The notes under the pieces are model-generated. The model was given only the letters and a program-made list of their open reading frames with translations, searched no databases and had not been told where the DNA came from. From contig LFSN01000130.1 of the NCBI GenBank assembly GCA_001513125.1, positions 4,657 to 58,160 on the forward strand: a stretch of 53,504 nt of DNA. The letters run 5' to 3'. Positions 36,715 through 44,922 of this stretch are shown here, piece by piece. The first letter of the stretch is position 1; the number at the start of each line of letters is the position of its first letter. Source of the DNA: Clostridia bacterium DTU030. GTDB lineage: Bacteria > Bacillota > DTU030. Position numbers and translations under genes: made by a program.

Positions 36715-39069
36715 TCATTCCCTTTCCCCCCGGGCCTTCTCCACCCAGACCCTCTTCCCGTCCGTCCTGATCCTGACGGCGCCGTCCACATCGGTGCGAT
36801 AGATCTTTACCCCCAGGGCTTCCAGCCTTTCCAGGGTTTCCTGGTGGGGATGCCCGAAACTGTTGGGTCCGGTGGAAATTACAGCCAGGGAGGGCCTGAT
36901 CTGTTCCAAAAACTCCCTGCTGCTGGAATTCCTTGCCCCGTGATGGGCAACCTTCAAGATGGTAGCCTGGGGTACCCGGTTATATTGTAGCATATATTCT
37001 TCCCCCGTCCCTTCCAGGTCGCCGGTAAAAAGAAAACTGACGGCACCCATCCTTAAGAGTAAAACCAGGGAATTATTGTTGTAGTCATCATTGGTTCCCG
37101 TCAGGGGGCTAGGGGGAGGGTGCAAAACTTTACAATCCACGCCCCGCCCCAGCTCCAGCTCATCCCCCGCCGCCACTCCAAAGAGGGGGAGGGCAGGGCT
37201 GTCGGCAAGGCCAAACTCCCCGGGAGGGAAGCACTCGGGAAAGACAATTCCCCCGACAGGGATCCCTGCTGTGACCTGCGCCAGGCCACCCCAGTGGTCC
37301 TGGTGGGGATGGGTTAAAAAGATAAGCTCCAGGCGCCGGACTCCCTGCCGGCGAAGGTAGGGAATAATCACGTTGGCCCCGGCGTCAAAGCCCTGCTCAA
37401 GACCCCCGGGCCCTGTATCGATTAGGAAGGTCCGCCCCCCGGGCAGGGTAACTACCGCGGCATCCCCTGCCCCGACAGAAAGAAAGGTGACCTCCAGATG
37501 GCGGGGACCCAGGAAAGAACCAGCCCAGGAAAAGAGCAGTACAAAAACCAGGCCCAGGGCCAGCGCCCGGTAGGGAAGCTTTTGCCCCTTTCCTACCCCT
37601 TCCTTCTCCTCCCCGGGAAAAAGGCGGGGCAGGAGAAGGAGGAGGGCGTAATAGGCAGTCAAAAACAGGGGCCCGGGCGGGGGTACATGGAGGTAGGCCA
37701 GGGGCAGGGAGGCAGTAAAGGCAATAATTTTCAGAAACAGTGTGATTAGGATGCTGTTGGCCGCCGCCAGAATCCTGGCCAAAGGAAGGAAGACCAGGCC
37801 AACCCCACAGCTGATAAGGCCCAGGCTCATTATGGCACCTGCCAGGGGCACTGCCAGCAGGTTGTTGAAGACGGACCAGGTGGCCATACCATAAAAATGA
37901 TAGGCCAGGATGGGCCCTGTGGCCAGCTGGGCGGCAGCGGATACTGCCAGGGAGTTGGCCAGCCAGCGGGGTAAAAAGGAAAGGGCCCTGGCCAGCAGGG
38001 GATACAGGTAGAGGATGCCCCAGGTCGCCCCAAAGGACAGCTGGAAGCCGGGGGTGAAGAGGAAGCCCGGCCGCACCAAAAGGAGAAAGAGGGCGGCAGC
38101 ACTGAGGGCGGTGATGCCGTCGGAGCGCCGGTTGAGCAAGAGGCCCAAAATCCCTACCCAGAACATTATTCCCGCCCTGACCACCGAAGCCCGGAAACCA
38201 ATAACCAGCAAATAAAAGCCTACCACGAAGCCGCTGACCAGGGCAGTAAAGGGGGGCGGCCACGCAAAGAGCCTGCCCAAACCCAGGACCAGGCCGGCTA
38301 CAAAACCAACATGTAGGCCCGACACCGCCAGCAGGTGGACAACGCCACTCTTTTCAAAATGCTGGAGTATCTCTGGATCTAAAACTACCCGTTCTCCAAA
38401 GAGGAAGCTCTGTAAGACCCCGCCCTGGACAGGGGGAAGGGTGGCCTCGATAACCCCCAGCATAGCCTCCTTCACCCCCAGGGCCGAGGCCACTAGAAAA
38501 CTGCCTTCTCCCCGGGAGATGATCCTGATCCCCTCCGGCCGCGGCGAAAGGAGATACTTGATCCCCTGACGCCTCAGATAGGCATTGTAGTTGAAATCCC
38601 CAAAGTTGGCGGGCTGGGCCGGTGCCTGAACCCGACCCGAAAGCTGCAGGCGGTCTCCATAGACTATATCCTCCCCCTGCCACCGCCGGACTTCAACCAA
38701 AATAACCTCCCTTACCGGCTGCGCTTCCCCCCGTCCTTCTATGGATTGTAGCCTCAGGCTAAAGGTGAGCCTGTCCCCCCGCAGGGCAGGTTCTTCTACG
38801 ACAATACCAGTGGCAGCAATTTCCCTTCCCCGGAAGCTGTCCAGGATGCTGGGCCGCTGCCAGAGGAGCTGGTAGCGGAACATGCCCAGCAAGAGCAGCA
38901 GGAGAAAAAGAAGCAGGCCAACTTCCCTTTTCCCCTTAACCTGCCAGATAACCAGAAAGAACAATAGGGTGCAGAGGACAAAGAGGATTGCCGGCTTTAA
39001 AGCTAAGAGACTGCCGAGGAATATTCCTGCAGCATAGGCTGTGGTTATGGCTGGTAGGGTAAGGAACAT
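36715..39069 (-). CDS. comEC: ComEC/Rec2 DNA internalisation protein
   Basis: A 784-residue competence channel. It has an N-terminal DUF4131/OB-like region, a central competence domain with many helices (HLLAVSGLHVGFVAGLVLGL is diagnostic) and a C-terminal metallo-beta-lactamase-like domain. That domain carries FLSVGAGDAAVVTLPGG, LTHPHQDHWGGL and KVAHHGARNSS. It transports single-stranded DNA during transformation. ATG at 39069. No comEB or comEA lies next to it; comEA is 11 kb upstream at 49891-50469. Full length, no lesion visible. Confidence 0.95.
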   Translation of the reverse strand: MFLTLPAITTAYAAGIFLGSLLALKPAILFVLCTLLFFLVIWQVKGKREVGLLLFLLLLLLGMFRYQLLWQRPSILDSFRGREIAATGIVVEEPALRGDRLTFSLRLQSIEGRGEAQPVREVILVEVRRWQGEDIVYGDRLQLSGRVQAPAQPANFGDFNYNAYLRRQGIKYLLSPRPEGIRIISRGEGSFLVASALGVKEAMLGVIEATLPPVQGGVLQSFLFGERVVLDPEILQHFEKSGVVHLLAVSGLHVGFVAGLVLGLGRLFAWPPPFTALVSGFVVGFYLLVIGFRASVVRAGIMFWVGILGLLLNRRSDGITALSAAALFLLLVRPGFLFTPGFQLSFGATWGILYLYPLLARALSFLPRWLANSLAVSAAAQLATGPILAYHFYGMATWSVFNNLLAVPLAGAIMSLGLISCGVGLVFLPLARILAAANSILITLFLKIIAFTASLPLAYLHVPPPGPLFLTAYYALLLLLPRLFPGEEKEGVGKGQKLPYRALALGLVFVLLFSWAGSFLGPRHLEVTFLSVGAGDAAVVTLPGGRTFLIDTGPGGLEQGFDAGANVIIPYLRRQGVRRLELIFLTHPHQDHWGGLAQVTAGIPVGGIVFPECFPPGEFGLADSPALPLFGVAAGDELELGRGVDCKVLHPPPSPLTGTNDDYNNNSLVLLLRMGAVSFLFTGDLEGTGEEYMLQYNRVPQATILKVAHHGARNSSSREFLEQIRPSLAVISTGPNSFGHPHQETLERLEALGVKIYRTDVDGAVRIRTDGKRVWVEKARGERE

Positions 39070-39122
39070 TTGGCCTCATCTCCACGAAAATTGCCTTTTT
39101 CTTTTTTTCTTCTCCCCGCGAC

Positions 39123-39611
39123 CTATTCCTTCTTTCCCGGAGAAGGTTCCCCCTGCAGGTTTCCCCTTTCCTGACCCCGTTTCTTTTTCAATTTCAAGTC
39201 CCAGGCCTTGGCCCGTATGGCACCGGCACTGCGGCCAAAGATTTCAACCAGCTCCTTGGTGGGCCTTTTGGGATATAGCTGGAGTAAAAGTTTTATTTCT
39301 TCCTCTGACCAGCGCTTGGGTGCAGAACGGTTTATCTTGGTCAGGCCCAGGCGGGCCGCCTTGTTGCGAATACTAAAGACACTGCGCCCGAGCTTCAGCG
39401 CCACTTCTTCTGTATCACAGCTGGGATACATGCGCTTTAATATTTCAACCTCTTCCTCTTTCCAATAGCGTTCTCGTTTTAGGTTCAAGCTATTGGCCTT
39501 ATAAATAATGGCGGACAGTTTGCGCCCAAAAATCCGCTCCAATTCGGCACTGTCGGCAGTGGGATAGAGTTCCCGTAGGAGTTTCTCTTCTTCCGGGGTC
39601 CAGTGCGGCAT
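39123..39611 (-). CDS. Protein with three tandem Myb/SANT-like repeats
   Basis: A 162-residue basic protein made almost entirely of three ~48-residue repeats. They begin HWTPEEEKLLRELYPTADSA, RYWKEEEVEILKRMYPSCDT and RWSEEEIKLLLQLYPKRPTK. Each continues with xELxxxFGRSxxAIxxKAxxLxLxK, a helix-turn-helix reminiscent of eukaryotic R1R2R3 Myb DNA-binding units. The C-terminal ~25 residues are charged and disordered. The ATG at 39611 follows GGGGGG; ATG 39617 is too close to it. Probably a DNA-binding regulator; targets unknown. It lies between comEC and luxS. Confidence 0.85.
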   Translation of the reverse strand: MPHWTPEEEKLLRELYPTADSAELERIFGRKLSAIIYKANSLNLKRERYWKEEEVEILKRMYPSCDTEEVALKLGRSVFSIRNKAARLGLTKINRSAPKRWSEEEIKLLLQLYPKRPTKELVEIFGRSAGAIRAKAWDLKLKKKRGQERGNLQGEPSPGKKE

Positions 39612-39721
39612 TCCCATCCCCCCTTTGGGCAAAAGCAATAAAACAGCCTTTACAAGTTTACTTTAGTTTATGGAAATGGAAAGGAAAAGGTTACTGGCTC
39701 TACAGACATCTTAAAAGGGAC

Positions 39722-39750
39722 AAAAAAAGGGCACGTCCTGCCAACGTGCC
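39722..39750 (-). terminator. Rho-independent terminator after luxS
   Basis: Minus-strand stem GGCACGT / ACGTGCC (39730-39750, 7-nt loop) followed by CTTTTTTTG. It separates luxS from the SANT-repeat gene. Confidence 0.9.
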
Positions 39751-39770
39751 GGAGATTTGCCCCTTTTTTC

Positions 39771-40205
39771 TTACAAGGCCGCCAATACCAGGCTTGCATA
39801 CTCCTTGGCCCCGGCCAGGGAATGATCCCGGTAGTGGCCGCACTGGACCTCGTTGGCGGCCGGGACTTCGCTGGCGGCCAGGACCTGCTCCAGGGCCCTT
39901 TTCAGGGCTTCCTTTACCTCCTCTACTTCCGGTTCCCCGAAGAGGGTCAGATAGAAGCCGGTCCGGCAGCCCATGGGGGAAAGATCAATAATTCCCACCA
40001 ATTCCTCCCTCAGGTAAACAGCCAGGAGGTGCTCCAGGGTGTGGAGGGCGCCGGTGGGCATGGCCCCGGCATTGGGCTGGAGAAAGCGGAGGTCAAATTT
40101 GGTGACAACATCGCCCCGGGGACCGACCAGCCGATCTGCCCTGCGCACATAGGGGGCCTTTACCTTCCGGTGATCCAGCTGAAAGCTCTCAACCTTGTCT
40201 GCCAT
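39771..40205 (-). CDS. luxS: S-ribosylhomocysteine lyase LuxS
   Basis: A 144-residue LuxS, cleaving S-ribosylhomocysteine to homocysteine and DPD, the autoinducer-2 precursor. The metal site is GALHTLEHLLA (H-x-x-E-H) plus the later CGHYRDHS, and the catalytic Cys lies in DLSPMGCRTGFY. ATG at 40205 follows GAGGAGGTAG. It is monocistronic, with its own promoter and terminator. No mtnN/pfs or methionine gene is adjacent, so its metabolic partners must be elsewhere. Confidence 0.96.
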   Translation of the reverse strand: MADKVESFQLDHRKVKAPYVRRADRLVGPRGDVVTKFDLRFLQPNAGAMPTGALHTLEHLLAVYLREELVGIIDLSPMGCRTGFYLTLFGEPEVEEVKEALKRALEQVLAASEVPAANEVQCGHYRDHSLAGAKEYASLVLAAL

Positions 40206-40225
40206 ATATAGCTACCTCCTCAGAT

Positions 40226-40253
40226 TTTATAGTATACGCTATTTGTTTCTCAA
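40226..40253 (-). promoter_or_regulatory. Sigma-A promoter of luxS
   Basis: Minus-strand TTGAGA (40253-40248), 16-nt spacer, TATAAA (40231-40226), about 20 nt before the luxS start. Confidence 0.7.
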
Positions 40254-40695
40254 CGCCAGCGGATGGGTGTCCTATGGGCTGGCCCCTTTGCCGCCGGGCT
40301 CCGCGAGCACGGCCGCCCTTTCTAGAGGTTAGAGGTTGGAGGTTCGAAGTTAGAAGAGAATGATTGGATTAAAGGCAGTCGCCGGCTTTGCAAAGTGGCC
40401 AGCCTTGCCTAAAATAGCAATTTTGGCTATGCGGCATTGTGGCAATGGGCCGTAACGGTTATCGGTCGTTTGTAATCAGTAATCTAGCGCGTGGTGTGCC
40501 GGTAGTACCCCGAAAACGGCCTTGAGATGACTAGATAAAAAGAGAGCAGGCGAGTTAGGGAAAGCAGAGACACAGACTATCGCTCCGAAGGGGCGAGTTG
40601 TGTTGCTGCCCGAACAAGCCGAGCTCGTTCAGTAGGCCTGTTAGTCTCCCTTCCGGCTACCAGTAGTACAATCGGCTACTGGCAACTGGAAACCA
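40254..40695. other. Non-coding interval with degenerate repeats between luxS and the binding-protein gene
   Basis: No supported gene. It lacks the strong purine-strand bias of the rest of the window. It contains a degenerate short repeat (GGTTAGAGGTTGGAGGTTCG, 40327-40346, continuing as GAAGTTAGAAG). Small stems are also present: ATAGC...GCTAT near 40414, CGCTCC-GAAG-GGGCG near 40580, and CCAGTAG...CTACTGG at 40659-40681. It could be a decayed insertion, a dispersed intergenic repeat or an RNA gene; I recognise none. Confidence 0.5.
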
Positions 40696-42033
40696 TTATT
40701 GTAACTGGGCGAAAACCTGCTCTGCAAACTCCCGGGGAGTGAGTTCCCCGGATAATAGCTTCTCGAGGCCGGGGGATAAAACCTCCCCCTTCCATTTCTC
40801 TTCCTGCCGCCACTGGGCCAAATCCCGGGGCAGGGGCAAGAGGTAGTCCTGGCTCCGCAAAAGAAAGCGGATGTTGGCAGGGGATAGCTCCCCTTCCCCC
40901 CCGGCCAGCAGGTCCCCCGGCCTATAGGCAGGGAGGGACCACAAGCGCTGGGCCACAGCCTGCCCCTGTTTTTGGCTGAAATAGCGGGCAAACTCCATGG
41001 CAGCCTTTACCTGGTCGGCCCCCTGGAACCGGCGCTGGCGAAAAACCCGCACCAGGGCCAGGGTAGGTGCCGAGTATTCCCTGGCGCCGATCCCGTGGGG
41101 AGGCGGTAAAAACACCAGATCCGGCTGATGCCGGGCCTGGAGGGCCCTTATCCCCGCCCCCCTTATAACCCAGGTGTTTACTGGTCCTACCAGGGCCGCC
41201 CGGCCGGCCCAAAAATTTTCTAACCAGGCAGGGTCCGTCTCCCCTCCCCGCCACAGGCCTTCTGAGCAGAGAAGATGGGTAAAGGCCGCCGCTTCCGCCA
41301 GACGAACCAGGCCCCCATCCCCTTCCTCCCTAAACCCTCCCAGGGAAGTAGGGCCATTGTTGGCAAGAAGGTGGTAAAACAGTTCCTCCGCACCGGGTCC
41401 CGTGGAAAAAACTATCCCTGCCCCCTCACCTCCAGCAGCCAATTGCCGGGCCAGGTCAAGGAATTCTTCCCAGTTCCAGCCCAGGGTCTGCACCTGGCTT
41501 ACATCTAGGCCAGCCCCTTCCAGGAGGGGGCGGTTCCCTGCCCAGACCAGGGGTGAAAACCAGGCCGGCCAACCCCATAGGTCTCCCTCCCACTCCACGG
41601 CAGCCAGGACACCCGGAGAGTAGGAGGCCAGTTCCTCCGGGGCCAAAAAATCGGTGATGGGCAGCTGTAAGCCCGGGTGATACACTATCCCCCTGGGAAA
41701 GGGCTCCGAGTAAACATCGGGAGGAGAGCCCCGCCCCAGGGCCTGCTCTAAAAGCTCTGGCCCTTGGGCAAAGGGCAGGGGCCGGTAGTTGATAGTAATG
41801 TTGGGGTGCTCTTTTTCAAACTGGGCAATCAATTCCTGGACCAGATCCCGGTAATTGGTGCCATCTTCCCATGTCATGGGCAGGGGATAATCCCAAAATT
41901 CCAGGGTATAATGCCGGTCGGGATTAATCTGCACCTCGGGATCGACATAGGTCGGCTGGGTAGCCTGATAGAAAAGATAGAGCCCTACCAGGATTATAAC
42001 AGCCAGCCCGATTACTGCCCCCTGCCGCCCCAT
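40696..42033 (-). CDS. Orphan ABC-type extracellular solute-binding protein (family 1)
   Basis: A 445-residue sugar-type (family 1) binding protein. The N-terminal signal/anchor GLAVIILVGLYLFYQ has no lipobox Cys. The mature part begins with YTLEFWDYPLPMTWEDGTNY and includes FEKEHPNITINYRPL, PPDVYSEPF and GWNWEEFLDLARQL, all typical of this fold. No permease or ATPase gene is nearby. The ATG shares its A with the TGA of the L,D-transpeptidase gene, so translation is coupled. It may serve a distant transporter, or bind a wall- or spore-related ligand. Confidence 0.9.
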   Translation of the reverse strand: MGRQGAVIGLAVIILVGLYLFYQATQPTYVDPEVQINPDRHYTLEFWDYPLPMTWEDGTNYRDLVQELIAQFEKEHPNITINYRPLPFAQGPELLEQALGRGSPPDVYSEPFPRGIVYHPGLQLPITDFLAPEELASYSPGVLAAVEWEGDLWGWPAWFSPLVWAGNRPLLEGAGLDVSQVQTLGWNWEEFLDLARQLAAGGEGAGIVFSTGPGAEELFYHLLANNGPTSLGGFREEGDGGLVRLAEAAAFTHLLCSEGLWRGGETDPAWLENFWAGRAALVGPVNTWVIRGAGIRALQARHQPDLVFLPPPHGIGAREYSAPTLALVRVFRQRRFQGADQVKAAMEFARYFSQKQGQAVAQRLWSLPAYRPGDLLAGGEGELSPANIRFLLRSQDYLLPLPRDLAQWRQEEKWKGEVLSPGLEKLLSGELTPREFAEQVFAQLQ

Positions 42034-42983
42034 CACCAGTCCTTCCCCCCTTCTGCCAGGCCCAGGAGAAAGAGAAGGTTCCGGTCTGCTACACCGCTGG
42101 CCGGCAGGCGATAAAAATGCTGGAGCTCCCGGACAGCCCCCTCGGTGGCCTTGCCGTATACGCCATCGGCACGCCCTACATCCAATCCCAGTTCCCGCAG
42201 GCGCCACTGGAGGGGAACCACACCCTGGCCCACATCCCCCGGACCCAACCGCCCGGGAATGGGAACTGTCTTTATGCGGGAGCCGATAATCGTTACCAGG
42301 GTGCCCGGGGTGACCCAATCGAAAAGCTCGATGACATCGTGGTTATACATCCTGATACAGCCACTGCTGACTTCCCAGCCGATGGAGGCAGGATTGTCGG
42401 TACCGTGAATACCGTAGCTGCCGAAGGGGCAGCTGAGGCCCATCCAGCGGGCCCCAAAGGGCCCTTCCCAGACGCTGCTCATGCTGTTGATCTGCCATTC
42501 CCCCAGGGGAGTCGGTGTCGTCCACTTTCCCACAGCAACCGGGTAGATTTTGTAGGGTTCACCATCGGCATAGACGATCAAAAGGAGGGCATCGGTGTCA
42601 ACGAGGATGCTTATCTCCCCCTGGGGCGGGGGCAGGGATTGTTCCACCACCGCCTTTTCCTCACTCCAGGCAAGATAGGCCCAGGTGGCCGGATCCATAT
42701 TACCCGTTACTGGCAGCCCCAGATCGGCCTGAAATCTCTTCACCGCCTGCACCGTAGCGGGGCCGTAAAGGCCATCGGCCCTCTCCCGGTAATAGCCCAG
42801 CTGGGACAAACGCTCCTGCAAATCGAGGACCTCCTTTCCCCTGATGGGTGGGGTAGCATCCTGGAGTAAGGGCTGCCCACGACAGTTGCAGGCGGGTTCT
42901 GTCCCGGCCCCCCTTGCAGTGATGCAGGGCAGGAGGAGAAAGAGTACGAGGAAAAAGACTACTTGATAACCTGACTTCGGCAT
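42033..42983 (-). CDS. L,D-transpeptidase (YkuD) flanked by two peptidoglycan-binding domains
   Basis: A 316-residue exported protein. The signal peptide (YQVVFFLVLFLLLPCITARG) is followed by a PG-binding module (LQERLSQLGYYRERADGLYG). The YkuD catalytic domain has the HGTDNP motif and SSGCIRMYN, including the nucleophile Cys. A second PG-binding module (LQWRLRELGLDVGRADGVYG) ends the protein. It crosslinks or remodels peptidoglycan. The ATG at 42983 (MPKSGYQ) follows GGGG; an upstream TTG at 43004 is less likely. It is the first gene of a two-gene unit with the binding protein. Confidence 0.93.
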   Translation of the reverse strand: MPKSGYQVVFFLVLFLLLPCITARGAGTEPACNCRGQPLLQDATPPIRGKEVLDLQERLSQLGYYRERADGLYGPATVQAVKRFQADLGLPVTGNMDPATWAYLAWSEEKAVVEQSLPPPQGEISILVDTDALLLIVYADGEPYKIYPVAVGKWTTPTPLGEWQINSMSSVWEGPFGARWMGLSCPFGSYGIHGTDNPASIGWEVSSGCIRMYNHDVIELFDWVTPGTLVTIIGSRIKTVPIPGRLGPGDVGQGVVPLQWRLRELGLDVGRADGVYGKATEGAVRELQHFYRLPASGVADRNLLFLLGLAEGGKDW

Positions 42984-43028
42984 TTTCCCCGGCCCCCTGC
43001 ACAAAGTTCCATTCCCTTTCTGCTGTAA

Positions 43029-43057
43029 TAATTATGCCCGGGGAATTGACAATATCA
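43029..43057 (-). promoter_or_regulatory. Weak candidate sigma-E promoter of the transpeptidase unit
   Basis: Minus-strand TGATATT (43057-43051), 14-nt spacer, CATAATTA (43036-43029). The -35 is 6/7 against KMATATW, but the -10 is only 5/8. An overlapping sigma-A reading (TTGTCA-N16-TATTAC) is equally possible. Confidence 0.3.
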
Positions 43058-43094
43058 CCCTGGGATACCCTGCCTAACCTTTGCAGCCCGCCTC

Positions 43095-43487
43095 CTACCC
43101 GAAAAAGATCTCAATTTCCCGGGCGGCACTTTCGGGGGAATCGGAGCCATGGACGAGATTGCGGGTCAGACCCTCTGCCCAGTCGCCCCTGATGGTTCCC
43201 GGCGTGGTGCCGGCCGTGTCTCCCATGAGCCTGCGGACTGTCTCTATGGCCCCGGGACCCTGCAAGATCATGGCCACCAGGGGGCCGGAAGTGATAAATT
43301 CTATTAAATCTTGATAAAAGGCTTTACCCCGGTGCTCCCGATAATGGGCCTCGGCCCTTTCTTGGGAAATCTGCTCCATTTTCAGGGCTGTTATTTTAAG
43401 GCCCTTTTCTTCAAAACGGCTGATAATTTTCCCCACCAGCCCCCTCTGTACGGCATCGGGTTTGATTAAGACCAGTGTTTGTTCCAT
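43095..43487 (-). CDS. ndk: Nucleoside diphosphate kinase
   Basis: A 130-residue NDK, which balances nucleoside triphosphates. It shows [19 protein letters not shown] at the N-terminus, [20 protein letters not shown], and the active-site His in [15 protein letters not shown] at 43487 follows GGAGGAAGGGAT; the frame is open to 43565 without NDK similarity. It stands alone between the transpeptidase unit and the two-P-loop ATPase. Confidence 0.96.
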   Translation of the reverse strand: MEQTLVLIKPDAVQRGLVGKIISRFEEKGLKITALKMEQISQERAEAHYREHRGKAFYQDLIEFITSGPLVAMILQGPGAIETVRRLMGDTAGTTPGTIRGDWAEGLTRNLVHGSDSPESAAREIEIFFG

Positions 43488-43605
43488 ATCCCTTCCTCCT
43501 GAACTTGATTTTCTAGTCATTATTTCCCCGGCCATCTTTTTTACCCTTCCCAATGGTCCCCCCATGCTCTAGAAACATTCTTCCCCCGGGGGAAAATCTC
43601 CTCCA

Positions 43606-43637
43606 AAGGGAAAACCGGGATCCCGCCGGATCCCGGT
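43606..43637 (-). terminator. Rho-independent terminator after the two-P-loop ATPase
   Basis: Minus-strand stem ACCGGGATCC / GGATCCCGGT (43614-43637, 4-nt loop), followed by TTTTCCCTTT. Confidence 0.8.
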
Positions 43638-43653
43638 CTTAATGAAAATATTG

Positions 43654-44769
43654 TCAGCTGCCCGCCGCCCCAACTTCTTCGGCATAGGCCAGGATTTCCT
43701 GCAGGATCTCCTCCCGCCGGCGGGCAATGGCGGCAAAATCCATGTAGGGTGTATAGTAGGTTTCGAGGCGGTCGTGGTGTTCCTTGGCCCGCCCGATAAA
43801 CTTTATCGCCTGGTTGAAAAGGGTAAAGAACATCTCCCGGTTTTCATTGACCAGGGTCGTGTACTTGGCCACCACCTTCTGGTTCAGGCCCTCGTTTAAG
43901 TTTATGACCCTGTCCCCGGGATTGTAACAATAGCGATGGGGTTCGATGGACTTGGTCAGGGCAACATCCAGCTCTTTAATCACTATGTGCTCTACCTTCT
44001 CCGGATTCAGGGGACAGTGGTATAATTCAACGGTGTAACCCCGCTCCAGGGCGGCCGTGGCTATCTTTTCAATCAGGGTCGACTTGCCGGTACCCGGCTC
44101 CCCTTCGATGACATATTTGACAGAACAGGGTCCTATTATGGTGTCGACATAGTTTAACATTCCCTCGGGGGTGATAGCCCGGGCAAAGAGGTGTCTTTTG
44201 TAACCGATCTGAGAAGAAACGGGTATGTCGGTAAAAAGCTCCCTGTGAAGCTCCTCCGTCTGCTGGTTGGCATAGGCAAAATCCATGGCTTCCATGTTGG
44301 CTTCTTCCCAATCCCGGTAGACCAGCTGGGCCGCCTTTAAAAAGCGATAGCCCCGCTTGTACATCCGGCTCGATTCACGGCTGATCTCCATTATTTTTTC
44401 CTTGAAGGGTTTGATACGGGAACTATCCCAGTATTCCCCCAAATAAATAATCTCTTCCAGGGCGCCGGGATATTTGGGATCCATGGTATGGGGAGCCATT
44501 CCGTCCATGATGGCCACTCCCAGCTTGGGGATCAGGATGCCATCCAGGGAACCGACATCGGAAGCGCAGCAGTGCATCTCAATATCGTAACCGCGGTTCA
44601 GCATTTCTTCGGCAATCCTGCTCATGAAGGTGGATTTGCCCACCCCTGGACCGCCTTTGATTATCAGGACCCTGGTCGCGTCGGGAGGAATTATATAATC
44701 GTAGAAGGATTTAAAGCCCTGGGAAGTATTATTGCCGGGAAAGACCTTTTTCACATAGCCCCTGGCCAT
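43654..44769 (-). CDS. Two-P-loop ATPase of the PRK06851 type
   Basis: A 371-residue protein with two homologous halves. Each has a Walker A motif: VLIIKGGPGVGKSTFMSRIA (~residues 36-55) and YVIEGEPGTGKSTLIEKIA (~residues 216-234). Each also has a following conserved stretch, EMHCCASDVGSLDGILIPKL in the first and ELYHCPLNPEKVEHIVIKEL in the second. It matches what I know as the PRK06851 ATPase family of Clostridia and Bacilli; no function is established. ATG at 44769 follows AGGAGG; the frame is open upstream to 44901. It has a strong terminator. Confidence 0.88.
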   Translation of the reverse strand: MARGYVKKVFPGNNTSQGFKSFYDYIIPPDATRVLIIKGGPGVGKSTFMSRIAEEMLNRGYDIEMHCCASDVGSLDGILIPKLGVAIMDGMAPHTMDPKYPGALEEIIYLGEYWDSSRIKPFKEKIMEISRESSRMYKRGYRFLKAAQLVYRDWEEANMEAMDFAYANQQTEELHRELFTDIPVSSQIGYKRHLFARAITPEGMLNYVDTIIGPCSVKYVIEGEPGTGKSTLIEKIATAALERGYTVELYHCPLNPEKVEHIVIKELDVALTKSIEPHRYCYNPGDRVINLNEGLNQKVVAKYTTLVNENREMFFTLFNQAIKFIGRAKEHHDRLETYYTPYMDFAAIARRREEILQEILAYAEEVGAAGS

Positions 44770-44922
44770 TAAGCCACAACCTCCTTTTTGCCCTAATTCA
44801 CTTCTTAACATATTACTATTGTGGTTCCCTAGCTGTGCTTGTCCCAGGGCTAGAAAAAAAGAAGGAAACCAGTCCCGGCAAGGGATGGTGCCTTCCCGCA
44901 ATAATCCTTCCTTAAGCTGCCT

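Noticed and set aside
40206-40330. SAM or SAH riboswitch upstream of luxS
   Set aside because: No S-box core or SAH-type elements visible; the promoter lies only about 20 nt before the start, leaving no room for an aptamer.
40254-40695. Known large ncRNA (OLE, raiA, 6S) in the luxS intergenic region
   Set aside because: I could not match any family hallmark and the expected neighbour genes are absent; left as unexplained.
42034-42318. N-terminal extension of the solute-binding protein frame
   Set aside because: The upstream 95 codons overlap the L,D-transpeptidase in another frame and are Gly/Pro/Arg-rich; the ATG at 42033 is followed by a proper signal helix.
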